Of a DNA stretch of 21,690 nucleotides, positions 1 through 10,668 are shown in pieces. The DNA is from Ettlia oleoabundans (Eukaryota > Chlorophyta > Chlorophyceae > Chlamydomonadales): assembly GCA_019693395.1 (NCBI GenBank), contig JAAMXP010003404.1, positions 5,464 through 27,153 of the forward strand, read 5' to 3'. The translations under genes and the position numbers were made by a program. Every line of letters begins with the position of its first letter. Within the stretch, counting starts at the first letter, position 1. Below the pieces are notes generated by a model. It saw only the letters and a list, made by a program, of their open reading frames with translations. It did no database searches and had not been told where the DNA came from.

Positions 1-156
1 TCGGGGCATCAGGCAGCCGGCAAAGTGAAGGGATGTCGTGCATTCCTTGACAGACTGGAACGAGAGCTGCCGGCCGCAGGGCATGAGTTGGCAGCATGGT
101 CCGCATCAGATGAGCAGCGCATGGGCGTGGCATGCCAGCCGCTCCGCCACACGCAC

Positions 157-2920
157 CTGGTCAGCAAAGGAGAAGTTGAGGCGGCCCGCTGACAGCCGAA
201 CCACGGTGCGTGGCATGATGATGCGCGCTGTGGCCACGCAGCGTGCGACATCCAGTCCTGCACACACAGCGGGCAGGGAGCGAAGCACACGGTGATGGCA
301 GCAGGCTCGACAAGCAAAAGACCGTGAAACCACTCCATCCGGCCCCCAGATGACGCCCAATCACGAAGCCTCCCGGAATTGCACCAAGTGCCCCACCTGC
401 TGATTCCTACGTGTGTTGTTAGGTGTTCAAGGCTCGACCGCCCAAGCTTTTCCTTCCCTTGAAACAATTTTTAACCCTCCTTTCAGCTAGGTTAAGTCTC
501 TAGGATTCCTCTCACCTGTGGGTGCCTCGTTGTTCTGCATGGGGGTGCCCTTCACCGCCACCAGCGCATTGATGGGCACACTCTCAGGGTGCGCCGGCAG
601 CGTGGCAAGCTGCAGTAAGCACCAATCAAGCAGAGGAATCAGGGAGCTTGTGGGCTTTGATCCGGTGCCTACAGTGGCTTATTGCTCAACAGCTTGGCAG
701 GCCGCATAGCGCTGTTCACCCCCACCATCACTAACACAGCTTGCCCTCGAAGCACATTGGCAGCATTTGCCAAATTGCAATGCTGTGACAGGCACTACCC
801 CCCTGTCAACGACCAACAGCTCCGCACAACGTAAGAAATTGTCCTCTTCATACAGCCACCCACCTGGTGCAGCAGCCCCACTCGGTCCAGCTGCCCCTCC
901 CCCAGCCCGATGATGCCGCCCGCACAGACAGAGATGCCTGCCTGCCGCACATTCTCAAGCGTTGCCAGCCGGTCCTCGTATTTGCGGGTGGTGGTCACCT
1001 TGCCATAGTACTCTGCGGTGCCATTGCAGTACAGCCCAGTACACGTATGTGATACCGTTGCAGTCGGATATACACATTGCATTTGCAGCGGCGGAAGCAA
1101 TGGCCGCGGCTCGGCTGGCAGGTTGGAAAGCACATCTGCAGAAGCAGCTCACAGTGTACTAGATTGCTAAAGCTATTGGGCAACGTCTGTAATCTGCCAC
1201 CAATACGCACACATCCAGGCCGCCCACCTGGGCTTGTGTCCAGGTTGTGGTTGTAAGCGGTGAGGCCCGCCTCGCGCAGCTGCTTTGCCTGCTCTGGTGT
1301 CAGCATGCCCAGCGTGGTGCACACCTCCATGCCCAAGCCACGGATGCGGCTGCAGCACCGGAGGGACAGGGGCCAGGCAAGATGGAGAATGCGGGGTTTT
1401 AAAAACATGAGAGTGTGAGCAGGCTGGCAGCTGACCAGCTTGAGCATACCATGCCGCCACCCAGGCAGCGTCAGCTGAAAGCAACGTGCAAGAACTCTTT
1501 GTCACACCTGTTGTAGACCCCCCCGACAACAGGATGCAGCAAGGCATGATACCGACAACCATGATGCCAAGGAGGCAGCAAGCACACTCCCAGCCGTAAC
1601 TATCACGCTCGTCACCAACAGTAAGCAGACCTCCCTGCATGTCTAATGCAGCCTCCCTGCACCCAGCCCACTCGGCGGCAGCAGGTAAGGAAGCACGCAA
1701 GCAGCGGACACTCACCCGACCATCTCAAGTACTCGCTCCCACTGGCCCTTGCCGACCTGGGAGGGCCCCCGCCAGGCGGCACCCATGCAGAACCGCGTGC
1801 TGCCAGAGGCCTTGGCGCGCAGTGCAGCCTGCAGGGAGGCAGGTAGGCAGTCGGTCGTACAGATCAAGGCATGACACAGAGGTGAGCAGCTTTGTTTGTA
1901 TCTGCGCAATACGGTGGCAACACCCACAAATCAGTGAAGCAGCAGCAGTTCCAAACAAGGTTGCTTTGCAAGTACAACATCCGAACAGGGATCCAAGAAT
2001 GCAGTCACCACAGGATCAAACTTGAGGACGACAAGCACATTAGTGCAGCAATACAAGGGTGCCGCAGCAGTACAGGCAGCAGTACCTCGTACACCTCCTC
2101 CAGCCCCATCAGCTTCTCCGCCTTGGTGCCTGTCTCCTTGCTCCAGTGGCTGGACTGGCTGCAATAACCGCAGTTCTCCGGGCAACCACCAGTCTTGATG
2201 CTGAGCAGTGTGCACCGCTGGACCTGCGGGGCGGAGTGTAAGGGGCAGGGGGAAGGGCGGCAGAAGGGTGGCCAGCAGGAAGAGAGGCACGGCGTGAAAG
2301 TATGTGCGTCTGCTGAGAAATATGTTGCAGCATGTCTCCTTGCCAGCAAAACCATGTGTCGTACAATGATACACACAGAATATAAGTGTGCCACATCACA
2401 GCAAGCCCCACTCCCAGAAAAACGAATAGCGTTGGCTTCTGTAAAGCCACTCACCATAGCGGGATCATTGTACATGCGGTGTACGCTGGCTGCTGTGTAG
2501 ACAAGGTCCAGCAGTGGCATGTTGTACACATCTGCCACCTCCTCACGCCTGCATCCGCAATGTGGGCACCACACTTGACACCTCCGAGGCAGCAGCATGG
2601 GACAGCCAACCTGGCTGGCAACGGCAGGCGGGGCCGCAACGGCGCCGCCAACTTGCTCGGCACAGCGCCCCCGCGCTGGATCGCGCGGTACAGCGTCCGA
2701 TCGTTACTCACGTCCAGTCAGTGCGGATGGCGCCCAGCTCCTGCTGCCATCGGGGTTTGCCCGCTGACTCTACTGCTGCTGGGGGTGGGACATTGTCCTC
2801 GACAGGCGCGGGCTGCACATGTTGCAGACATGTGCTGCTCGACAGGTCCCTGCTGTGCACAGACAGCCCAGCCCATGCTGCAATGCGCTGGGCACGAAGC
2901 CCTCGCAGTGCCACCGACAT
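157..2920 (-). CDS. BIO2: Biotin synthase, plant-type, mitochondrial (3' end outside window)
   Basis: Radical-SAM enzyme that inserts sulfur into dethiobiotin, the last step of biotin synthesis; mitochondrial in plants. Eight exons join in frame: 2920-2712, 2548-2455, 2223-2086, 1828-1716, 1349-1228, 1012-864, 609-516 and 257-157, giving 340 residues before the gene leaves the window. Every intron is GT-AG. The SAM [4Fe-4S] motif CPENCGYC has Cys115, Cys119 and Cys122. The [2Fe-2S] ligands of bacterial BioB have counterparts at Cys161 (FCMGAAW), Cys195 (VCTTLG), Cys255 (VCAGGI) and an Arg of RLSAGR (327-332). YNHNLDTS is intact. The first ~30 residues are rich in Arg, Ser and Ala and nearly free of acidic residues, which suits a mitochondrial presequence; I chose Met at 2920 for this reason. 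The last exon could read on to a stop near 106, but a donor after FADQ and further exons upstream of base 1 fit the family better. It is divergent from the desaturase gene. The identity is firm. Confidence 0.96.
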
Positions 2921-3220
2921 GCAGTGCAATGCGTGAGATACAGCACTGAAGCGACGATGGATGAAACTGGACAGAGCATGCAACGCCTCGCAGTCAGGAA
3001 GAGGATGGGGCCAGCGTGGCTGGCTGTGACTCCTACCACTCCAACGCTTCATGCATTGCCCCGATCTTCGTTGTTAACGGTCTGGGCTATCAAATGGGTA
3101 TTTCTGGCGGACATTGTTGAGACTTCCGTCGTAGTTGGCGCCGAGCCCATCCCATCCTGCAGCGAGGCCGTCCGCCTTAGCGACCACCAAAGACCCACAT
3201 TGCCGCAGCAAGCTGTAATC
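2921..3220. promoter_or_regulatory. Shared 5' region of the BIO2 / desaturase pair
   Basis: These 300 bases separate the two start codons and must hold both 5' UTRs and any promoters. Open reading frames cross it on both strands but none shows family similarity. I could not single out a TATA box or other motif. The promoter role is inferred from gene orientation only. Confidence 0.4.
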
Positions 3221-5105
3221 ATGAGTCTGTTGGGTCCCCTATACGGAGGGGGCTTCTGGGTAGCCTTCAGGCAACTGGCAGCGGTGAGACCCCGCCTCCT
3301 TTGCTATGTTTGCCGGGCACCTGCCAGCCCCCTTCACTGTGACTTTGGCAGCTTATGAAGCCCCAGCAGCCAACTCAATTTGCTACAGCTGATATACCGC
3401 CCTACCTTCTTGCCTTGGTGGCAGGTTTACTACGCTACAGGGGTGGTGCTGCACTATGTGGTGCCTGCACTGCTGCCAGTCAAGTCGGTGCAGAAGGGGC
3501 AGCCACGCAAGGGGCAGGTCACATCAGAGGCGCTGCATAGCATAGGTAGGGCAGAGCAGAGATGCAATAATGACAGCTGCGATATTCCAAGCGGCTGTAC
3601 GCGTTGTTGCTGCAGGGACATTTCCCACATTGCAGCAGGCATTCATGTCTTGTTAAAAGCCAATGTTACCTGCACGCCCATGCACAAACACTCTGCCCCT
3701 TCCCGGACTGCTGCCTTCGTGTTGCAGGGCCGCTCATGGTCAAAGCGGGGGTGTGGGCGCTAGTAGAGCAGCTGCAGCAGAGAGGTCGCACCAAGCTGTA
3801 CACCGACTGGCCACCAGATGCCTGGCAGGTGGGTTGACGCCCTCCCAACCACTCAGTTCTGACCCGGCCCTTCGTGGATGCTGCATGCATCATCAAGGCT
3901 GGACCCTTCACAAACAACACGGATCTTGCAAGCTTGTTTGTTTGCTGATGGTCGGGCCTTCATAGAACCCAAACTGTCACCTTCCACCTTCCGAGTCGCC
4001 CCCATCCTCACCGCCATCGATGTCATACGTCCCTTCCTGCCATCTTCTGCAGGCTTTTTACATGCTGCTCACCATATTTGCTCTAGACTACCTTCATGAC
4101 GCCTGGTTCTACTGGACTCACCGCCTTCTGCACTGGCGCCCGCTCTTTGTGCAAGTCCATGCCTTGCACCACACGTGAGCAACCCCGGCCTTGCCACGTC
4201 ACCCCCTTTTTTGATCCTTCCTGCGTGCCTAAAGACCCCCACCGGTCCTTCACACTTCATTTCGGTTGCTGGCTGCCCTTCTTTTCTGTTGCATGCATCA
4301 CTAAGGGACTCTGCACTTCATTCGCGATCCTGATGCCCGCTTTGCGTTGCGGCACACCAATGCCAGCTGCTCACATCGCAGCACCGTTTTGGCACAGTTG
4401 TCGTCACGCTCATCCTGCTGCAGTTCCACAGTGCCCACCGCCTTCACCGGCTACAGCTTCCACGTTGCCGAGGCTGCCCTCGTGTTTGCTAACGAAGTGT
4501 TGGTCTGCTACCTGCTGCCCATACACGCGGGCCTACACCGTGCCTACCACCTCTTCACCACCATCATCCACCAAGGTAGGGAAACACAGCACCTGGGGTA
4601 CAAGGGGCAGGCACCTGCAACGAGGCTATGCCGTATGCAGCCAATTGTACGGGTCAGCAGAGGGACGCAGTGTTTTGAGCGACAAGGGGACTTTGGCAAG
4701 CAGCCCTTTGCCAGCGGACGCGGCTAAGTGTGGCCTCTGCAGGAACACGCCCTCCATTCCCCGGTATTCTAGAATCTTCATTCTTGCCACGGCTGCTGCG
4801 CTGCAGGCGGCCACGCTGGGTACGAGGTGGCTCCTTTCCTGCCTACTCTGGAGCAGCTGGCCAGCTTGCTGATCATAGGGCCACGCCCGTGTGACGCCCT
4901 CAACACTGTGCGCCACCACGACATGCACCACCGCTACCCCCGCTCCCACTTCTCCCTCTACATGACCCACTGGGACAGGCTGTGCGGTACAGAGCACCCC
5001 AAGTACCGCGATGACGTGGCGGCACACTTTGGTGCCAGCGTGGCGGCGCGGGCAGGTGCAGAAGAGGAGCAGCAGCAGCCGGCATCTGCAGCGGCGGCAT
5101 CATGA
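3221..5105 (+). CDS. Sterol desaturase / fatty acid hydroxylase superfamily, C-5 sterol desaturase-like
   Basis: Membrane-bound di-iron oxidase, probably in the ER. Six exons join in frame to 285 aa: 3221-3283, 3425-3545, 3728-3828, 4053-4174, 4424-4575 and 4807-5105. The superfamily histidine boxes are complete: HRLLH (His118, His122), HALHH (His131, His134, His135) and HHDMHH (His224, His227, His228). The family motif PTAFTGYSFH follows the second box, and a WDRLCGT stretch follows the third, as in sterol C-5 (lathosterol) desaturases. Hydrophobic segments lie near residues 22-40, 96-110 and 145-165. The tail is Gln/Ala-rich. The length is close to plant C-5 desaturases (about 280 aa). Other members of the superfamily (C-4 methyl oxidase, sphingoid or alkane hydroxylases) cannot be excluded, so the substrate is unproven. 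It is divergent from BIO2 and convergent with the Popeye-like gene. Confidence 0.88.
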
Positions 5106-5535
5106 TTGGAAGCGGTTGGGCATGCCTTCTTTCTTGTACAGGCTGAGCGATTGGCCTCTGTTGTTATACTTCTTCCCGATTCCTTTAAGATTTCCTCAGT
5201 CGAGACTTGCAAGAATGTGCCGGCATTGGGTAACCCTTCATTGAACCGAAAGCAAGCAACGACCATGGCCACACAAGCGACAGGAGAGGCGCGTAGGGCA
5301 GGTGCCACACAATTCACGTTATTGGCCTGGGCAGCGCAGCCTACAGTACCTCAAGAATTGTAGTGCCAGTAATGAGTGTTCCAATTGATAGAAAGTTGTG
5401 TCTTAGCTGGATAAGAAGAGCAAACTGTTCATCAGTCCTGACAGATGGATAGATAGTCACATGTTTCAAAATGGCTGGCAGGCAAACGATTCCAGCAACA
5501 AGCTGCTCAAGTGATGCTGGTTGCGTTCCGCCCCA
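5106..5535. other. Convergent 3' intergenic region
   Basis: This lies between the desaturase stop and the Popeye-like stop and should hold both 3' UTRs. I see no TGTAA signal on either strand, no conserved coding stretch and no repeat. Confidence 0.5.
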
Positions 5536-8500
5536 TCAGAAGATATGATTGCCGCTGCAAACAGGAAAGGAAACAATAAGAGGGCAATATCGGGGCTAAC
5601 AAGCACCTAGAGGGGCCAACGCCAAGGCCGACAACAACTGGACTATCCACGAGACTCGCATCCAGAACTGAATGAGCCCATGCATGTTGCAGCAGCTTGC
5701 CGTGCCCCTGGTCCAATCACGACCCCCATCATTCCCAAACACACCTGCGGGTCACGGGGCTGCTGGGCGCGCTGCGGCTGCGGCTGTCCAGGCACACTTC
5801 TAACTGGGAGCTTAATGGTGCCAAAGCGGCGGTGGAGACATGGCTGCGCACAGAAACATCCTCCAACAACTCCTCAACCGACACCAGTTGAACACGCCTG
5901 AGGCTCTGCATGCCAGTCAATATGTCATATGCTATGCGCCCGCCATGACACAGCGCCTCTGCAACAGCCTCCTCGCTTTTGCCCAGCTTTGCCTCCTGCT
6001 GCTCGAGTGCCGCTTTGGCACGGGCGGTCTTCAGGGCGATGACGCGGTTGCGCGCCTGCGGATCAGGCATGCATGTTCCATGGCAAAGGTGCAACAAATG
6101 CTGCAAGCTGCAGACCCTGCCGTGTTGCAAGCTGAAAAAACTGGCCAGAAAGCGCACATGGCAGTATGGCTGATTGCACGCAGGGTGCGCTAAGTGGTGG
6201 TGGTTCTGTCATCAACTTGGTTGGGAAGCGCAGGCCCCACCATAATGCCTGTGATGGGAAGATCGGTATGCCGCAAGCCAGGAGGTGGGAAGGGGTGGAA
6301 GCTGCGCTTCAAAAAGTGCCATATGCTGCTAAGTGTGGGTGACTGCTGCTCGTAGCTGCGCAACGGGTCTGTGAAATCGCGACTTCGCCCCCCTGCTCGG
6401 CAGACCAGCAGGCGATACAGGCCAGAGTGGCAAAACATAGGCAGAAAGTGCGAAATTTGGTGTTTACATGGAAGCAACAGAGTGTGTGATGCGCCAGCCG
6501 CAGCTAGAGCATCCAACCGTTCCCTGGCGGTGCAATGGGAGGCAATGCAGCGCTCAACGCTCTAATTGAAAGACAAAGCGTGGGCAGGATTGACAGATAC
6601 AGAATCCAGACACCAGAACAACTACATTGCTGTATAAGTATGAGTAATACACCGCTTGCAAAGCCGCCCCCTGCTTGCCTCAGTGTCTGGGCTCGCCCTT
6701 AACTCACCATTACGCACGGTGTCTAGCTCTGGCTCGCCGGTTGCACACAGCAAGTCCTGGGCAGGGTGCAGCTTCATCCGGAAGTAGTGGCCCAGCTGGG
6801 CCAGTGTGAAGTAGCGCCAGTAGGCTCCAACTGCAGGGCGTAGCGTTGCAACAGCAGATCAGCACAGCCGGCACAGCACAGTGCCGCACAGCACAGCACG
6901 TACAATGCACAGCACCATCGTCAGCTCGATGCCGCCCAGTTGCATCAGGTCGCAACCGGTGGCTGCCTGGTAAGTCGGAAGGCTGCATGGCTCACAACCC
7001 ACAGCTCAAGTTGCCAGGTTTCGAGCGGTTGGTGTAGAGCACAGCAATGCTTCAACAATAAAGGTTGAGTATGTAAAATGCCCTGCCTGCTGGCGCCAGG
7101 TCAGTAGCCATGGTTGCCAGCTCATCAATGGTCCAAGTGTACAGCAGGCAGTCGGTATCAGCAACCGCCAGAAAGGTGTGGGCGTCGTTCGTCTTCTCAA
7201 ACCCAAGGAAAATGCCGTGGACATTCAATGTGCCTGCATGTCATGTCGAGGGGGGTGCTGTCCGGAGTTGTTTGTGGCATTCAGTTGGCAGGTACCAATG
7301 TGGCAGCCTGGCGCTGCCAATACTTCCAAGCCAGGCTGTTACTGTCTGCTTACTTGCCCTGCCGGATCCTGTTTACTGCACGCCGTCATCAGCAATATGG
7401 TGTGGCAGACGGCCTGGCGATGCACAACACTCACCAAGGTCGAAGCAGCAGCCGCTGTACTGCTTGAAAGGCTCCTCAGACTGGCCTCGGTACATGGTCC
7501 TGACAGTGGCTAGCCCCTCCACAAGCAGGTGAAAATCTAGGCGAGCCCCGTAGCCGCGAGCAATGGTGCCACCCTTTGGCACACGCAGCCACCGGCCGTA
7601 CTTCAAAACCTGCTGGCGCCATCCAGCAGTGGGCCGTTGTGAGGGGGCAATGCATGCAGGCAGTTATTTGGTATACAGGCCAGCTCAGCTGTAATGCCAA
7701 CGGGACAGAGGTACCTTCTATACCCTTGCTACATCGTGAACCGTTGTGGTTGGGTTGCCATCCCTCAAGGCTTGAGCCTTGAGGGATGGTTATAAATCTG
7801 CGTTTGACATGAAATGTGGTGCAAGCACGCACCTCCTTCATTTCCAGCCGCCCCATGCCGCTCCTTCGGTAGAAGAACCGCCATCTGTACCACCCACAGC
7901 GGCAGCAGGCATGCAAGGATCAGCTCAGACAGGCAGGTGAGGCAGAAGGGCGTAAAGGTTGCCCCGGTTTTGTTGCAGTTTGGAGCGAGGCATGCCAATG
8001 TTTTCCTGCACGGGCAAATTGGAGCTGCATGTGCCGAGCACCCACAGCCCACACACTCACTGCTGTGGAGCCAACACGCTCACAGCTACTCCCCACATAC
8101 TTAGCCCGCTCCTCATCACTGCCACACACAGGAGACCGCACGTACAACTGCGGCCACAAGATCACACCTGCGCCCCAGATACTCACAGCTGCTCCTCATC
8201 GCTGCTGGCAAACTTGATGCGCCGCTCATCCCACAATAGCAGATAGAACGACAAGGCGTGGAAGCTTAGTGCGAGGCTGGACCAGACTATGACGTCCACG
8301 GAGATTGCCCCCGTCCACTCCACGCTGGGCCAGGGTGGGAAGCCCAGCAGCGCACCTGCACCTTGGATGATGCGGTGGGGGGTGGGCAGTCAAGTGGGCA
8401 GGCTGGCTGGTGCGCAGGTGCACAGGCTCGAGTGGGCTCACAAACACAACAGATATGCATAAGTTGCAAGCAAGCGTGCTGGGGGGTACCAAAAAAAACC

Positions 8501-8681
8501 ATGAACAGGAGGCTGTATAACTACCGGTATTCGATTAGCAGGACTCACTTGCCAGAAGGAAGGCATTCGCCAGCACCAAAAACAGCCTGATCAGCAGCAC
8601 GTCCGAAACCAGAGCTGACAAGACAAAGCAGAGGTTGCAGAGCTGGAAGATAGGACTCCCAGGCGTCAGCACTTGCGTCAT
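5536..8681 (-). CDS. Popeye-domain-like three-helix membrane protein with cyclic-nucleotide-binding-type fold
   Basis: In animals, Popeye (POPDC) proteins are membrane cAMP-binding effectors. Nine exons join in frame to 426 aa: 8681-8549, 8355-8187, 7884-7833, 7609-7435, 7233-7087, 6830-6708, 6392-6241, 6055-5745 and 5554-5536. Residues 11-85 hold about three hydrophobic helices, including SVDVIVWSSLALSFHALSFY. Then come DERRIKF, WRFFYRRSGMGRLEMKE, the beta-rich segment VPKGGTIARG...FHLLVEGLATVRTMYRGQ (128-161), FLGFEKTN (184-191) and an AVADTDCLLYTW strand, the same order as in Popeye domains. The FLDSPEW signature of animal proteins is not visible. The C-terminal exon (318-420) has a Lys/Glu/Ala-rich probable coiled coil. 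Intron 5 needs a GC donor (CAG/GCAGGG at 7087/7086). The last 19-nt exon is less certain: reading through the previous donor gives a stop at 5729. The fold call is good; ligand and role are unknown. Confidence 0.72.
7758..7789. repeat. Perfect 14-bp inverted repeat with 4-nt loop
   Basis: The arm CCATCCCTCAAGGC (7758-7771) is followed by TTGA and then its exact reverse complement, GCCTTGAGGGATGG (7776-7789). It sits in intron 3 of the Popeye-like gene (7610-7832) and is followed at once by TTATAAAT. It would form a tight hairpin in RNA of either strand. Function is unknown. Confidence 0.9.
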
Positions 8682-9141
8682 GCTTGAGGATGCCCCACAT
8701 GCAACTGCTGGCGGGTGGAGATAGGGCGGGCATCAGTCTCAACCAGCGGGTGGGGTATGTGCGGGGAGGCACTGATAGCAGCGGTCTGTAGCTGTCAGGC
8801 TTCTTCTGCTGTCGCAATCCGACACTTACCTACTATGAGTTATGCACAGCTGGCCCCTGCTCGGGCTCTGACGTGTGTGCACGGAACCGTGGGTACAAAC
8901 GGAGATTCTTTGTGCGGCTGCTCATCAGCAAAATTCCTTCCTGCAATTTTTATGCATGTACAGGTCATCCGCACGTTTCAGAACTCCTCCCTACCCGACT
9001 TCTTGGCCTGCCCCGTCAGCGGATCCTGCTGACTCAAACCGTCGCAGTCTGCAAGGCTTGTTTCTGCTGGGTCTGAAGCTTTATAGCCCAGCAAGCCTCG
9101 TAGAAAGGCATCCTGGGCGGCGTAAAGCGAAGCAGCAAAAT
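8682..9141. promoter_or_regulatory. Shared 5' region of the Popeye-like / Nudix pair
   Basis: These 460 bases separate the two start codons. A minus-strand open frame (9436-8978) covers part of it and overlaps Nudix exon 1 antisense. It shows no family similarity and I treat it as chance. A T-rich stretch near 8930-8955 is the only compositional feature. The promoter role is inferred from orientation. Confidence 0.35.
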
Positions 9142-10668
9142 ATGCGACTGCAGCAGCCCGGCGTTGCCCGTGCGGCACCCATGGTCTGCAGATCAACAGG
9201 AAACGGCGCCAGCGCGAACCCCAGCAGACGACGAGAACCCCGCAGGCCGGTGGCCCCCGAGCCCTCCCCCCTTGGCGTGCAGACCCAAAGGTGCAGTCTT
9301 GGCTTGCTGGCGTTTCATGATGAGGGCTATAGAGCTTAGAAACGCCTGCCGTCGGGACGGCCGCACCTGTCGCCCCTCGCAGCCCTCGCCGCCTGCCGCT
9401 GTCGCGCCAGTGATCTGAAGTAGCTACACCTCCCACCGAGTGTCATCAACTGCTGGCTTTCACACTCTGTTTGCTGCAAGTTCAGCACAATTGTTTTAGG
9501 ACCATGAACAAATGTAATTTCCGTTCCTTGTCGGCTGCAGGTTGCCAGCGGCACCAGCGGCGGTTTCTGCAGCGGCTTGCGTTAAGGCCCCCGGGGCTAA
9601 CAATATCCTCGAGTTAAACGAGTTCCGCCGAGGTGTGGGGCTGTGCATTTACCGCTTTGATGGCCTGGTCTTTGCGGCACGACGCGTGGACGACCCGCAG
9701 CAGAGCTGGCAGATGCCGCAGGTTGGTGCATGGGTGGTGGGCGATGCTGACCGGTGTTGACATCCACGGCTGGCCATGCATGGCAAGCAAGCCGCCTGCT
9801 CAGCCACCATCGAGCCCGTGGAATAGCTGGCTGATCATGTGTGAGCGGTTTTTTTACCCATTCGTGCTGGATAACACTTGCAGCAGGCATCCTTCTCCTC
9901 CCCCATCACGACCCTTCAGCCCCTTTACCTCCGTTTTCGTCCTTTGCTCCCCTTTTCCCCCGCAGGGCGGCATCGATCCGCTTGAGAACCCCATGAAGGC
10001 GGCGCTGCGAGAGCTGCAGGAGGAGACGGGCATCACCAGCTGCCGCATAGTCGCCTCCATAGACCCCTGGCTCACCTACTCGTTCCCCACCAAGGTCAGG
10101 GCGCAAATGCCCGGCAGCTTCCTGCGGTACCGTGGCCAGACACAGGCAAGTGGTCGTTGCTGCACCTACTATATTACTATCGGCAGCTTTAGTTGTCATC
10201 ACAGCTTCCTGCAGTACCCTGGACAGACGCAGGCCAGCTACCAACAGTTTCTAGGGCACAGTGCAACCATTGTGCAGCAGCATTGTGGCACACAACATTG
10301 CTGCCGCCCTGTCATCCCTTGCCCAAAACTATTTTGCCCCTTGTTCTTAGATTAAGATTATTCACCGTGGCTGAAGCATACTTACCTGCTTTATTCCTAC
10401 CCTTTGCTGACTCCACAAGATTCTGGTTTTTCCTCTCCATGCGTGATCTTGAGTACTGCAGAAGTGGTATCTGCTGCACTACCACGGCGATGAAAGCGAG
10501 ATTGACCTCTCCTGCCACGGCCACCCCGAATTTTTGGAGTATAGTTGGGTGCCTCTGGACTCGCTGCCAAATGGCGTGGTGGATTTCAAGCGGGAAGTGT
10601 ACCAGCATGTGGCGCGGCATTTTGCACCTGAGATTGCACGGCGTGTGGCCTCCCAGGCAGTTGCATGA
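9142..10668 (+). CDS. Plastid NUDX26/27-like Nudix hydrolase (RppH/Ap4A pyrophosphohydrolase type)
   Basis: Hydrolyses nucleoside diphosphates linked to another moiety; plant NUDX26/27 act on dinucleoside polyphosphates and ppGpp in the chloroplast. Four exons join in frame to 238 aa: 9142-9290, 9541-9721, 9966-10145 and 10462-10668. The Nudix box spans 111-133 and matches G-x5-E-x7-REL-x-EE-x-G-I exactly, with REL-Q-EE at its core. FRRGVGLCIY before it and DPWLTYSFP, QKWYLLHYHG and VDFKREVYQHV after it are typical of the RppH-like subgroup. Residues 1-70 are rich in Arg, Ala, Pro and Ser with few acidic residues, consistent with a plastid transit peptide. Met at 9181 is an alternative start. 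Exon 3 ends at a GC donor (CAG/GCAAGT), and a partial copy of its end lies in the intron. It is divergent from the Popeye-like gene and convergent with the ankyrin gene. The family is sure; substrate and targeting are inferred. Confidence 0.92.
10115..10234 (+). repeat. Partial duplication of the end of Nudix exon 3 inside intron 3
   Basis: Bases 10115-10147 (the last codons of exon 3 plus the first two intron bases) recur at 10202-10234 with 29 of 33 identical positions. The offset is 87 bases, a multiple of three, and the frame stays open between them. Copy 1 reads SFLRYRGQTQ and copy 2 reads SFLQYPGQTQ in the same frame. Both copies end in CAG followed by GC. Confidence 0.9.

Noticed and set aside
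9..467. Minus-strand open frame over the end of BIO2
   Set aside because: Out of frame with the conserved biotin synthase exons at 257-157 and 609-516; a shadow frame.
3604..3837. Plus-strand frame giving an alternative desaturase exon
   Set aside because: The frame that yields GPLMVKAGVWALVEQLQQ joins in phase with both neighbours; this one does not.
8978..9436. Minus-strand 152-codon open frame between the Popeye-like and Nudix genes
   Set aside because: It is antisense to Nudix exon 1, has no recognised similarity and no good splice link to the Popeye-like gene, whose own start at 8681 fits well.
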